Source: an uncultured Lewinella sp. (lineage in GTDB: Bacteria > Bacteroidota > Bacteroidia > Chitinophagales > Saprospiraceae). From it: a stretch of DNA of 58,206 bases. Below the pieces are notes generated by a model. That model did not search any database. It saw nothing but the letters and a program-made list of their open reading frames with translations, and was not told the DNA's origin. Position numbers and translations under genes: made by a program. Below are positions 44,068 to 51,715 of the stretch, one piece after another (position 1 is the first letter of the stretch; every line of letters begins with the position of its first letter). The stretch lies in the NCBI GenBank assembly GCA_937873655.1, contig CALMYQ010000030.1, positions 1-58,206 of the forward strand. The letters run 5' to 3'.

Positions 44068-44562
44068 TATAAAGAGCTTCGAAAGAAGTTTGCAACGGAC
44101 GGGTATCAGATCCTGCTGGTAGCCGATAAATACCAGACCGGTTTTGATCAACCGCTTTTGCATACCATGTACGTGGACAAAAAGCTGTCCGGAGTAAAGG
44201 CCGTGCAAACGCTCTCCAGGCTGAACCGGACCACTTCCGGTAAAGAAGATACCTTTGTCCTGGGTTTTGTGAATGAGCGGGAAACCATCCTGGATTCCTT
44301 CCAGCCCTATTACGAGATCACCACCGTGGAGGAAACGACCGATCCGAATCACTTGTACGATCTGAAAAACGAGATTGAAAAATCCCAGATCATCTGGCAG
44401 GCGGATATAGACAGGTTTGTAGACGTCTATTTCGCCAATACCAAAGCCTTTAACGTCAAAGATCAGGCAAAGCTCAACGCCTATATTGATCCGGCCGTAG
44501 AGCGCTTTAAAGGGCTTCCGGACGAGGTAAAGGATGATCTGAAAAACGCTATCCAGTCTTAG
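44068..44562 (+). pseudogene. Fragment of type I restriction endonuclease subunit HsdR
   Basis: About 164 codons read ELRKKFATDGYQILLVADKY, QTGFDQPLLHTMYVDKKL, KAVQTLSRLNRTTSGKEDTF and PYYEITTVEETTDPNHLYDL, characteristic of the late helicase and post-helicase part of HsdR. The homologous frame begins just after a TGA at 44065 and ends at a stop at 44562. The nuclease and Walker A domains are absent, so only a piece of a roughly 1000-residue subunit remains. It lies on the opposite strand to the HsdS remnant at 46491, evidence of a scrambled type I restriction locus. Confidence 0.85.
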
Positions 44563-44642
44563 GTGTAGGTGTTCCGGCCACGTATTACGCCTGGCGCAAG
44601 AAGTTTGAAGAGAAAATTTCTAGTGGCGCGAAATCTAGATGA
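44562..44642 (+). pseudogene. Possible transposase OrfA remnant
   Basis: A short reading frame GVPATYYAWRKKFEEKI resembles the helix-turn-helix end of IS3/IS66-type OrfA proteins (G-V-x-x-x-T-Y-Y-x-W-R-K-K). Only some 25 codons are present, so the call is tentative. It runs into the 14-bp inverted repeat that follows. Confidence 0.35.
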
Positions 44643-44664
44643 CACACAAGTTTCGCGCCACTAG
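44620..44664. repeat. Perfect 14-bp inverted repeat with 17-nt spacer
   Basis: CTAGTGGCGCGAAA (44620-44633) pairs perfectly with 44651-44664. A second, 8-bp inverted repeat GGCAAATT/AATTTGCC (44667-44674 with 44695-44702) lies between it and the DUF4276 stop. It may be a terminator without a T-run, an element end or a recombination site. Confidence 0.7.
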
Positions 44665-44715
44665 GAGGCAAATTCGGGTATTTCCTGAGCCTTCCAATTT
44701 GCCTGAAAAAATCCG

Positions 44716-45381
44716 TTAGTCCCGAGCCATTTCGATCAGTTTTTCCACCCATGCCCTGAACCGCGGGCATTTCTCCAATATTGCGTCGATCCCGATTTCC
44801 ATTGCGATCATGTTTCCGTCAATTATCTTTTCATAACCCGGAATAATATTTAATAACCTTTTGGAGGGGGCTGTATCAGGGCCATGATTAATTTCTTCAG
44901 GATTGGGAAATTGCCGGATAATATCATTTGTTGCATTGAAAACTGCCGCATCCCAAAGAGCTTCAAATCCGTCGTTGGCGGAAAACAATAATGCTTCGAA
45001 CTCGTATTGTTGGATATAGGGTATAAAAAAATGCCTTTCAATCTCCGTTAGGATGTCATTTTTCAACTGTTGTTCAAGGCATATGATTTTTTGGGATACT
45101 TGAGGCCGACTCATACAATCTGAATATCCCGGCATACTGGATGGAATACGGAAGTAATCCACAAAGGTAGTTATCGCTACATCCGGTTCTTGTTTCAATA
45201 ATCTGGTCACGAGTTTTTTCAGGTGACCATACTTCACAAAGCCACCTTTATGGCCTGGGCTAGTCTCTATTAAAATGGCGCGAACATCGTATATTCCATA
45301 TTCCAAAAAATACGGAGCCAAAACCTGCTCGACAAACTCTGATTCCGTTTGTCCTTCCACGACAAAGTATACCCGCCTCAT
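44716..45381 (-). CDS. DUF4276 (Toprim-like) protein of a putative defence module
   Basis: 221 residues. VYFVVEGQTESEFVEQVLAP gives the Toprim-like Glu (VEGQTE, E9 and E13), an Asp follows in TTFVDYFRIPS (D75), and IQQYEFEALLFS is a hallmark of DUF4276. In Toprim nucleases these acidic residues hold metal, but nuclease activity is not shown for this protein. The ATG overlaps the ATPase stop by four bases (ATGA), so both are translated together. The pair sits among HsdR and HsdS debris. It resembles RloB/AbiLii- or AriB-type partners of ABC-like ATPases, by inference. Confidence 0.8.
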   Translation of the reverse strand: MRRVYFVVEGQTESEFVEQVLAPYFLEYGIYDVRAILIETSPGHKGGFVKYGHLKKLVTRLLKQEPDVAITTFVDYFRIPSSMPGYSDCMSRPQVSQKIICLEQQLKNDILTEIERHFFIPYIQQYEFEALLFSANDGFEALWDAAVFNATNDIIRQFPNPEEINHGPDTAPSKRLLNIIPGYEKIIDGNMIAMEIGIDAILEKCPRFRAWVEKLIEMARD

Positions 45382-46448
45382 GGTTGACCTCCGATCACTT
45401 TTTTATTCCACAATTCCCCCAATGAAAAATCCTCAAGCCAGTTGTGTAGTTTTTCTTCGTGCAGACGCTCAAAAACGGATTGTTCATCTTTACGATCTAC
45501 AGTAATAATGCAATCCGGAGAAAAATTATTGACCAAACCTACAGACTGGGTGCCAACAATTACCTGGCATTGGTGCGAAGCTTTATATAGCAGCCCCGCA
45601 AGCTTGTTGATAGCCACCGGATGAAGACCCAATTCCGGCTCATCGATAATGATCGTTTCAGGCGGTTCGGGTTGCATTAACAAAGTAGTCAGGGCGATGA
45701 ACCTCAAGGTGCCGTCAGAAAGATTGTGTGCATCCAGGTACATGTCCGACCCTTTTTCCTTCCATTCCAGTTTGATCTGGTCCGGCTGTAGCGCTCTGGG
45801 GCGCAGATCAAATTTTTCAAAAAAAGGCGCAATAGACTGAACCGTCATTTCAATTTGCCGGAAATGCTTGGGAAATCGCTCTTGCAGCAGATAAAGGAAA
45901 GACGCCAGATTGCTTGCATCCTCCTTAAGGTAACGGTTATCATCTACCTGATTGATCCGTTTCATTGCAGATTGATCGCTGGTATCATGGAAATGATATA
46001 CCCTGAAGCTGCTAAGATGTATTTTTATATACTGATTCCGATAGGTCACTCCATCCCTGTAAGGGGAGTCGGTTGTCTTTCGGTTCCAGGTAGTATAATT
46101 TTTTGAATGGTCGTTCGCATGGTTGTAATAATCATATTGATTCCTTAGGTACATGGATTCGTCATTCCTGGCAGCCAACGAAAATTCATATGCATTGACA
46201 TTATTAAAATCGAGCAGCCCTTTTAAATAGTTGGAATGCTTGACACCTCGGTATAACAAACTGTTAGCTCCCTTTTCTTCAGTATATTCCCGCCCGGTAC
46301 CTTCATAAAGCCGGTTGACCAACTGAAAAAAAGAAATGAAATTGCTCTTTCCTGCACCGTTGGCGCCGATCAGGATATTGATGGGTTGCAAAGGCAGATC
46401 CAGCCTTCGGATGGACTTGTAATTCTCTATAATGATTCGTTCGATCAT
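45378..46448 (-). CDS. AAA_21/RecF-like ABC ATPase of a putative defence module
   Basis: 356 residues. N-terminal MIERIIIENYKSIRRLDLPL and Walker A GANGAGKS (28-35), ABC-type signature NLSDGTLRF near residue 243, Walker B ETIIIDEPELGLHP near 265, and a final-lobe VIVGTQSVGLVNNF. The long insertion between Walker A and signature lacks a zinc hook. This is the predicted-ATPase family (COG4637-like) found with Toprim-type partners in antiphage systems (OLD, PARIS, RloA). It begins 42 nt after the HsdS remnant on the same strand. The gene is visibly AT-rich compared with the chromosome. Confidence 0.88.
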   Translation of the reverse strand: MIERIIIENYKSIRRLDLPLQPINILIGANGAGKSNFISFFQLVNRLYEGTGREYTEEKGANSLLYRGVKHSNYLKGLLDFNNVNAYEFSLAARNDESMYLRNQYDYYNHANDHSKNYTTWNRKTTDSPYRDGVTYRNQYIKIHLSSFRVYHFHDTSDQSAMKRINQVDDNRYLKEDASNLASFLYLLQERFPKHFRQIEMTVQSIAPFFEKFDLRPRALQPDQIKLEWKEKGSDMYLDAHNLSDGTLRFIALTTLLMQPEPPETIIIDEPELGLHPVAINKLAGLLYKASHQCQVIVGTQSVGLVNNFSPDCIITVDRKDEQSVFERLHEEKLHNWLEDFSLGELWNKKVIGGQP

Positions 46449-46490
46449 GCAATACCGGTTTTACCCATTTGCAGCTTGGGGAACACAATA

Positions 46491-46617
46491 TTAACCATTT
46501 TCTTGCACATCTATCTTTCCCGTTACTGCTTCATAAATCATGGCTTGGCGGTATTCATGGAGTAGAGTAATTTCTTTTTCAATGGAATCGGCAAATTGAA
46601 TGAAAGTGTTTGCCCTT
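46491..46617 (-). pseudogene. C-terminal fragment of type I restriction specificity subunit HsdS
   Basis: The minus strand reads FIQFADSIEKEITLLHEYRQ then AMIYEAVTGKIDVQENG and a stop at 46491. This is the conserved C-terminal helix and tail of HsdS (the family ends ...RQALI-x-EAVTGKIDV). Everything upstream of about 46617 is missing; the tRNA-Ser gene comes next. The fragment lies 42 nt upstream of the ATPase start in the same orientation, so the ATPase module was once third or later in an hsd operon. Confidence 0.8.
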
Positions 46618-46758
46618 GCTATTCGTTACGAAGTCGCAATAAGAATTGTTTTACTGTCGCTGAATGGATTCAAAATCAGCCTGGAACAAAAAATGCGCCT
46701 AATGAGATCAGTGGAATTTTTTTTCGTCCAAGAAGGTTAGAAAATTTAAAAACGGTTT

Positions 46759-46766
46759 TACCTTTG
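46759..46766 (+). promoter_or_regulatory. -7 box for tRNA-Ser
   Basis: TACCTTTG, an exact TAnnTTTG match, 12 nt before the mature tRNA 5' end. Confidence 0.55.
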
Positions 46767-46778
46767 CGGTCCTTATCT

Positions 46779-46866
46779 GGAGGGATGGCAGAGCGGTTGA
46801 TTGCACCTGTCTTGAAAACAGGCGTAGGTGATGAGCCTACCGGGGGTTCGAATCCCTCTCCCTCCG
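46779..46866 (+). tRNA. tRNA-Ser (anticodon UGA)
   Basis: 88 nt. The acceptor stem is GGAGGGA with TCCCTCC and discriminator G. The anticodon stem CCTGT/ACAGG encloses loop CTTGAAA, giving anticodon TGA (46813-46815). A long variable arm (GTAGGTGATGAGCCTAC) is typical of class II serine tRNAs, and the T arm is GGGGGTTCGAATCCCTC. No CCA is encoded. Gene debris lies on both sides (HsdS fragment upstream, a broken minus-strand region downstream), as expected of a tRNA used as an island integration site. Confidence 0.95.
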
Positions 46867-46874
46867 CCCGCTTT

Positions 46875-47049
46875 TTACATTTTCTGCTTCATCTCATGAA
46901 GGATAACCGCTAATTTCGCAAATGCCGGTAACCCCCTGCTGATCGTAGCCTCAATTACCTTACCGTTCTTAAAGTTTCCCAGTTTGGCTACATCGTCATA
47001 TCCCCAGCAACAGGGCCAGCAGGAAGTATTTCAGGTTGAAGGTTATCAT
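46875..47049 (-). pseudogene. Broken gene remnants downstream of tRNA-Ser
   Basis: From 47049 the minus strand reads MITFNLKYFLLALLLGI then a stop; the start resembles the first helix of DUF2809 membrane proteins. Immediately after, in another frame, it reads YDDVAKLGNFKNGKVIEATI and SRGLPAFAKLAVILHEMKQK to a stop at 46875, which I do not recognise. Neither piece is a complete gene. The region is best described as leftovers at the tRNA boundary. Confidence 0.4.
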
Positions 47050-47074
47050 AACTTGTTTTAAAATCAGCACCTGA

Positions 47075-49375
47075 CTATTTCCTGCCGAAATGCCTATCCA
47101 TAAAATCCGTCATCACCTCATAGTCTTCCGGCAATACCGTGTGTCCGCCGTCGTGCATAAAGTACCCGATGTGGTGCAAAACCCGGTCGCCCGGCCTGGG
47201 ATCGGGGTCGGCGGTCATGCCTGCCAGGCCGTAGAGGGCATAAACCGGCGAAACGGCTTTGGCGGAGATCCACTCCCCCGCAGGGTCCGACCAGGTGTCC
47301 GTGGAGCCGACGATCTGCAGGACCGGGCGCGGCGCCAGCAGGGCCAGCAGCATGTGCCCGTCCACCGGCAAGGCATCCACATCAAAGGCGTAGTCGGCGT
47401 ACCGCGGGGCGTACCAGTAATCGTAGCGGGCGGGGTTGGTGAGGTCGGCTACCGTCTCGCCGTAGTTGCGCCGGCTGATGGAAGCCCCGCCTTCACCCGA
47501 AACCAGCGGGATGACCAGGGCGATCCGTTCATCCAGCGCAGCCGCCCAAAGCACGGTTTTTCCCAGACGGGAAACGCCGGACAGGGCGATCTTGCTGCCG
47601 TCTACCGCCGGGTCGGTTTGCAGGTAATCCACGATCCGGCTCAGTCCCCACGACCAGGCGCCGATGGAACCCCAGCCATCCGGCTCCCGTTTGCCGGGTT
47701 TCCCGAACAAGGCCCGCACGCCGTACCGGCCGCCGTGGTCGAAATCGGGTTCGATATCGCCGTAGTAGACCGTAGCGATGCCGTAGCCGTGTTCGATGAA
47801 GTGTTCCGGCCGGGTATCCTTCAGCAGGCGCGCCTCGCGGGCGGGTATCGGCGCTTCCAGCCGACGGTCCCAGGCCATGCCCTCTTCGATGCCGGGTTCG
47901 TCGAACAACAACGCATTGGGCGTAAAGCTGATGTGCAGCAAGGTCGGCACCGGCCCTTTGGCATCCGCAGGCGTATTGATGAGCACATGGATGGGCGACA
48001 CGTCCGGCCGGTCCGGAAAACGGATCCGCACCTGGGTCCGGCGGGATTTTCCGCCCATGCCGGGTACGCCTTGCTCCAATACCTCATAAGCGATATTCAG
48101 GGTCGTATCCGGCGTGTATCCAAACTGGCTTTCTTCAAAAAGTTTCAGCAATTCCGGGCGGCGCTCCTGTTCCCACATAGCCGCCGAGTTGACCGCCCGG
48201 CCATCCCGCATCACCAGCGGATCGGGCAAGGTATAAGTCCGCACCTGGGATTCATCGGTATTGGTCGGCGGCAGGTGGTCCCATTTGCGCTCGTGGGTCC
48301 ATTCCTCGTACCGCCTGAAGACGCCGCTTCCGTTGTAGTTGTACCAGGCATACCCGCGGCGCCGTTCCTGCCCGATCTCCGCCATGCTGTACCGGATGAT
48401 CCCGTCGCGGCCGGCAAAGATCGGCTTGTTGGTCCCGATCTGGTAATAACGCGCCCACATCGGCGGCGCTTTCGGGTTGGGCTGCACGGTCCGGTCATCG
48501 GCTGTCTGCACCAGTTCCAGTCCGTCGATCTGCACGTCCCGGTACCATTGCACACCCGCCTCCACAGCCCGGATCACTTCCGGCGAGGGTTTTGGGATGC
48601 CCATCAGAAAATGCAGTACCGAGGCGCTTTCGCCGCCGGAAATGGCGGCCGGTTCGAAGGCGCGCGCCGGTTTGGGTTCCAGGGTCGTTTCATCGTATTG
48701 CTGGGCCCAGGCCGTGGGTTTACCGCCGACGACAATCTGGCTTTTCAGGATAAAATCCAGGCCGCTTTCAAAAGCGGTCTTCACGCGCTGCCGGTTTTCC
48801 TTTCCGACCAGTTCAAAATCCGGCGACTTCATGACCTCGTCCAGGAATTCCATGATATCCGGGATGACATCGTCATTATAAGTGGCGAAATGCGAATAAT
48901 CGGTCATGCGATAGGGATAGGAATGCGGCCATCCGCCGGTCTCCAGCTGGGCTTCGAGGAGGTAATCCAGTCCGCCGAGTACGGCCGTTTTATAGCGTTC
49001 GTCCTGGGTAGCGACGTACCCTCGCGCCAGGAAGCGCATTTCATTGACGGTCGCTTTTACCAGTGCCGCTTTCTTGCCCCAGGGCCCGGCCTTGCTCATA
49101 TCGCCGGTAAAGGGTTCGCGCACGGTGCTCATCAGGGGCCAGCCGGTCCCGTTGTCCTGCCAGGAGAGGATGTTCTCCGCCATCCGCAGACCGTCTTCCG
49201 ACCGGTACCAGGAATAAGGTTTTTTGGAGGCGTCCTCGTCCCACCAACGCAGGGACCGCCCGACTTCCGCCAGAACGGCGCGCTTGTTGTCAGGTGCGGC
49301 GGATTCATTTTGCGCCGCCACAGAGGATATCAAACTGATGCAAAAAACGAGGGCAAGGAAGAAACGATGTTGCAT
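47075..49375 (-). CDS. PL10 pectate lyase - CE15 esterase two-domain enzyme
   Basis: 766 residues with a signal peptide (MQHRFFLALVFCISLISSVA). Residues 30-360 match PL10 pectate lyases (GGWPHSYPYRMTDYSHFATY, NDDV, and MWARYYQIGTNKPIFAGRDG). Residues 400-765 match the CE15 glucuronoyl-esterase family: nucleophile S602 in SGVSRLGKTVLWAAALDER, an acid at E628 in LVSGEGGAS and H745 in HDGGHTVLP. PL10 cleaves polygalacturonate by beta-elimination; CE15 removes alcohol esters from glucuronate. One polypeptide could thus de-esterify and cut an acidic plant or algal glycan. It appears to stand alone, with no SusCD nearby. Confidence 0.88.
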   Translation of the reverse strand: MQHRFFLALVFCISLISSVAAQNESAAPDNKRAVLAEVGRSLRWWDEDASKKPYSWYRSEDGLRMAENILSWQDNGTGWPLMSTVREPFTGDMSKAGPWGKKAALVKATVNEMRFLARGYVATQDERYKTAVLGGLDYLLEAQLETGGWPHSYPYRMTDYSHFATYNDDVIPDIMEFLDEVMKSPDFELVGKENRQRVKTAFESGLDFILKSQIVVGGKPTAWAQQYDETTLEPKPARAFEPAAISGGESASVLHFLMGIPKPSPEVIRAVEAGVQWYRDVQIDGLELVQTADDRTVQPNPKAPPMWARYYQIGTNKPIFAGRDGIIRYSMAEIGQERRRGYAWYNYNGSGVFRRYEEWTHERKWDHLPPTNTDESQVRTYTLPDPLVMRDGRAVNSAAMWEQERRPELLKLFEESQFGYTPDTTLNIAYEVLEQGVPGMGGKSRRTQVRIRFPDRPDVSPIHVLINTPADAKGPVPTLLHISFTPNALLFDEPGIEEGMAWDRRLEAPIPAREARLLKDTRPEHFIEHGYGIATVYYGDIEPDFDHGGRYGVRALFGKPGKREPDGWGSIGAWSWGLSRIVDYLQTDPAVDGSKIALSGVSRLGKTVLWAAALDERIALVIPLVSGEGGASISRRNYGETVADLTNPARYDYWYAPRYADYAFDVDALPVDGHMLLALLAPRPVLQIVGSTDTWSDPAGEWISAKAVSPVYALYGLAGMTADPDPRPGDRVLHHIGYFMHDGGHTVLPEDYEVMTDFMDRHFGRK

Positions 49376-49452
49376 GATGAGACCTTATGGATTGGTAAGT
49401 TAAGCAATCAGGGGAAGTCGATCAGCAATATTTTTCGAGGATGTCTTTCAGT

Positions 49453-49941
49453 CTATTTTAACTTGAATTGGATCGGCGTACTGAAAATCACGTCTTGCGG
49501 ACGCATCATTGAAGTAAAATAAACCCATTTAATATTCCTGTCCTGCATCAATTGCATTAACCTGACAGCTTCCGCTCCACATCCGAAGCCTATATCTTCG
49601 AGGATTTCGAAATCACCCACACTGCCGTCTTTATGAACTGTAAAACGAACCACAACGGTTCCTTCCACCCCGGCATTTTTTGCCTTTGCAGGATATTCAA
49701 GATTGGTGTGAATGAACTCCCGAAATCTTTGATTGGAACATGCTGTTCTTTCTTCTTCGGAGGTTAGGTTTGCACATCCTGGAAAACTCGGCAGCTGTTC
49801 AACCAGCTTTGTGTCCGCGATTTTCGAAGGTGATCGCAGAGGAGGAATACCTCTCCATTCATCTTGTTGCCCCGGAAGCACGATCGGCGTAAACAGCGCC
49901 AGAAGTATAACCGCCCATTGATGAACATGGATTGTTTTCAC
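49453..49941 (-). CDS. Exported TonB C-terminal-domain protein (GTG start)
   Basis: 162 residues. The reading frame opens with GTG (then AAA ACA ATC) and yields a signal-like stretch WAVILLALFTPIVLPGQ. The TonB_C region follows: RFREFIHTNLEYPAKAKNAG, VEGTVVVRFTVHKDGSVGD and GFGCGAEAVRLMQLM. A Cys-containing insert (PGCANLTSEEERTACSNQ) precedes the fold. Like its relatives at 6018 and 43371 it lacks a membrane anchor. It may be co-transcribed with the GNAT gene 10 nt upstream. Confidence 0.78.
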   Translation of the reverse strand: MKTIHVHQWAVILLALFTPIVLPGQQDEWRGIPPLRSPSKIADTKLVEQLPSFPGCANLTSEEERTACSNQRFREFIHTNLEYPAKAKNAGVEGTVVVRFTVHKDGSVGDFEILEDIGFGCGAEAVRLMQLMQDRNIKWVYFTSMMRPQDVIFSTPIQFKLK

Positions 49942-49951
49942 ATTATTTGAA

Positions 49952-50497
49952 TTATACTGCCTTATCCAACCGCCACCAGATCATCTGATCGACCTCCCGG
50001 CAAGCCGTAAAGCCGTTCTTCGAAAGTGTTCTATGCGAGGGCAGGTTTTCCTTTTCCGTTTCGGCCAATACAGCCGTTACCCCGGGTTGATGCATGGCCC
50101 AATTAACGACCGCGCCGAGGGCTTCCGTCATATACCCTTTGTTTTGAAAGTCGGGGTAGGTGCCGTAGCCGACCTCTATTTCACCTTGTTCGCCGGGCGG
50201 TCCTTTGAAGCACAGGTCGCCGGTCATTACCTGTTCATGACGGTCTATGATCGTCCACAAGGTCGAAAACAGGTAGTTATCGCCGGCTTGCGCTACGCCG
50301 GGCAGGATGAGTTGTTCCAGGGCCTCAGTCAGTTCATCCGGGACCGTCCGGGGATGAGGTTTCACGCCCAGGTCCCGCTCAAGGGCAAGATCCGGGCGGA
50401 TGTACAGGCATAATTGATGGTAGGACAAAGGCCGGATAAGGAGCCTTTCGGTTTCCAGCACGGGTTGGCCGGTTGTGTTAGGGTGTTGGTCAGGCAT
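49952..50497 (-). CDS. GNAT-family N-acetyltransferase (RimJ/RimL-like)
   Basis: 181 residues from the ATG at 50497; a TTG six bases upstream is less likely. TERLLIRPLSYHQL is the usual start of Acetyltransf_3 proteins. The acetyl-CoA motif A appears as IEVGYGTYPDFQNKGYMTEA, and VLAETEKENLPSHRTLSKNG is the classic motif B region. The acceptor is unknown (amine, peptide N-terminus or small molecule). It is probably cytoplasmic. Confidence 0.88.
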   Translation of the reverse strand: MPDQHPNTTGQPVLETERLLIRPLSYHQLCLYIRPDLALERDLGVKPHPRTVPDELTEALEQLILPGVAQAGDNYLFSTLWTIIDRHEQVMTGDLCFKGPPGEQGEIEVGYGTYPDFQNKGYMTEALGAVVNWAMHQPGVTAVLAETEKENLPSHRTLSKNGFTACREVDQMIWWRLDKAV

Positions 50498-50533
50498 ACT
50501 CAAAAGTAAACCTTTGCTATTAATTGTACCGGA

Positions 50534-51263
50534 TTATTTAACAGCTTCCACATACAGCGATCGATAATCCTCATTGGCTTCCGACTTGTACGTACCCTCA
50601 AAGCCGAACAGATCGGTCTGGCTAACCTGGAAATCCATTTTCTTAACATTCTCCGGGGTCGAAGCCGGCCGTGACCAGGTCGGATTTTATGGTTTTGAAA
50701 TCCCAGGCGTTCTGGTGAGCCAGGGCATTTTTCCCCAACAGATCCACCTGACCGCTCGGGGATAAAAAATCCTCTCTCATGCATTCAAACAGGGTGTATT
50801 CCCGGTTGTAATGCTTTTTAGCTCTTTCTTTCCGCCTTTTGAACAATAAAAACTCTTTATTGCCATTCAGGTATTCCCGGATACTTTTTTCAGCATCGGG
50901 CAGGATCAGCCTGAAAATGCTTCCTTTTTTAAGTACCCTGTATATCTCGCTAAAAATCAGGGGCGTCACAAAAATGCTCATGTGTTCAAAAACATGGGAA
51001 CCGTACACGCACTGGATGGAATTCGATTTAAACGGCAGGCTTTCAAATTGCTGGAAATCCACGACGACATCGCCCAATTGAGGGTCAACGTCGATACTGT
51101 ACCAATCCGCTCCGGGTTTGGTCCAATTGGGCCCCGGTCCGAAGTTCAGTTTGGCATTCTCGGCTACAGCCAGCGTTTCAACCGGCGCTGTTTTCTTCGG
51201 CTTTTGGCTTTTTTTGATGGATACTTCACATTCGATTCCCAGGAATTTAAGTTTCTTTTTCAT
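50534..51263 (-). pseudogene. SAM-dependent methyltransferase-like gene with a frameshift
   Basis: From the ATG at 51263 the frame runs 206 residues: NFGPGPNWTKPGADWYSIDV, VYGSHVFEHMSIF and IYRVLKKGSIFRLILPDAE, as in small class I methyltransferases of surface-glycan loci. It stops at 50643 just after AGFDPGEC. In another frame the sequence continues NVKKMDFQVSQTDLFGFEG, TYKSEANEDYRSLYVEAVK, which reads as the natural end, to a stop at 50534. A one- or two-base indel near the CCCCGG at about 50655 would join them. It is either a recent frameshift or a sequencing error. Confidence 0.7.
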
Positions 51264-51715
51264 CTGTAAGCACTTATTGGTATTCTAATCATTAAAAGTA
51301 CGGCTATCTGCCTGGGCAAGCAAATAATTAACAGATTTTGGATTTATTTTCCGGTTTTTTAAGGGTCGCAAAAAACCAACTGTAGTGTTTGGCCTGAAAG
51401 CCGGTCTTTATAGTCACTGCCCGGCATGTCCAGTAATCGCGCAAGGTTGTACCTGCTTCCAGGTCATATCCCTTCCTTTCCTCCCCCGGTCAAGTGCGTT
51501 GTATAAGGCAACTGAATCAAAGCGAACCATGGTTGAACCCGATTTGGAGAAAACCCGCCCAATCCGGATTGTTTTTCAATACAAAAAATCCGGCGCCGGG
51601 ATTTCAGACAACAAGTTAATACAATCAAATCAGCACATCAGCAAATCAACAACGATCTCCCTTGCAACTCTCCCCGATTTCCCCTAATTTACGCATTCAA
51701 GGAAAAACCAACGAC
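51264..51715. other. Divergent intergenic region, no gene recognised
   Basis: Lies between the divergent methyltransferase and oxidoreductase genes and must hold both promoters. The first 90 bases are AT-rich. There is no conserved reading frame. An AATCCGGATTG palindrome-like stretch occurs near 51560, but no convincing TTG-TAnnTTTG pair. Confidence 0.4.

Noticed and set aside
43948..44352. 134-codon frame on the minus strand
   Set aside because: Antisense to the HsdR fragment, which has clear family motifs on the plus strand.
44158..44562. Complete small gene of 134 codons
   Set aside because: The homologous HsdR frame extends upstream of this start and lacks all other HsdR domains, so it is a fragment, not a gene with its own start.
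47090..49522. 810-codon open frame on the plus strand
   Set aside because: Antisense to the PL10-CE15 gene, whose domains and catalytic residues are clear. GC-rich genes often leave long open antisense frames.
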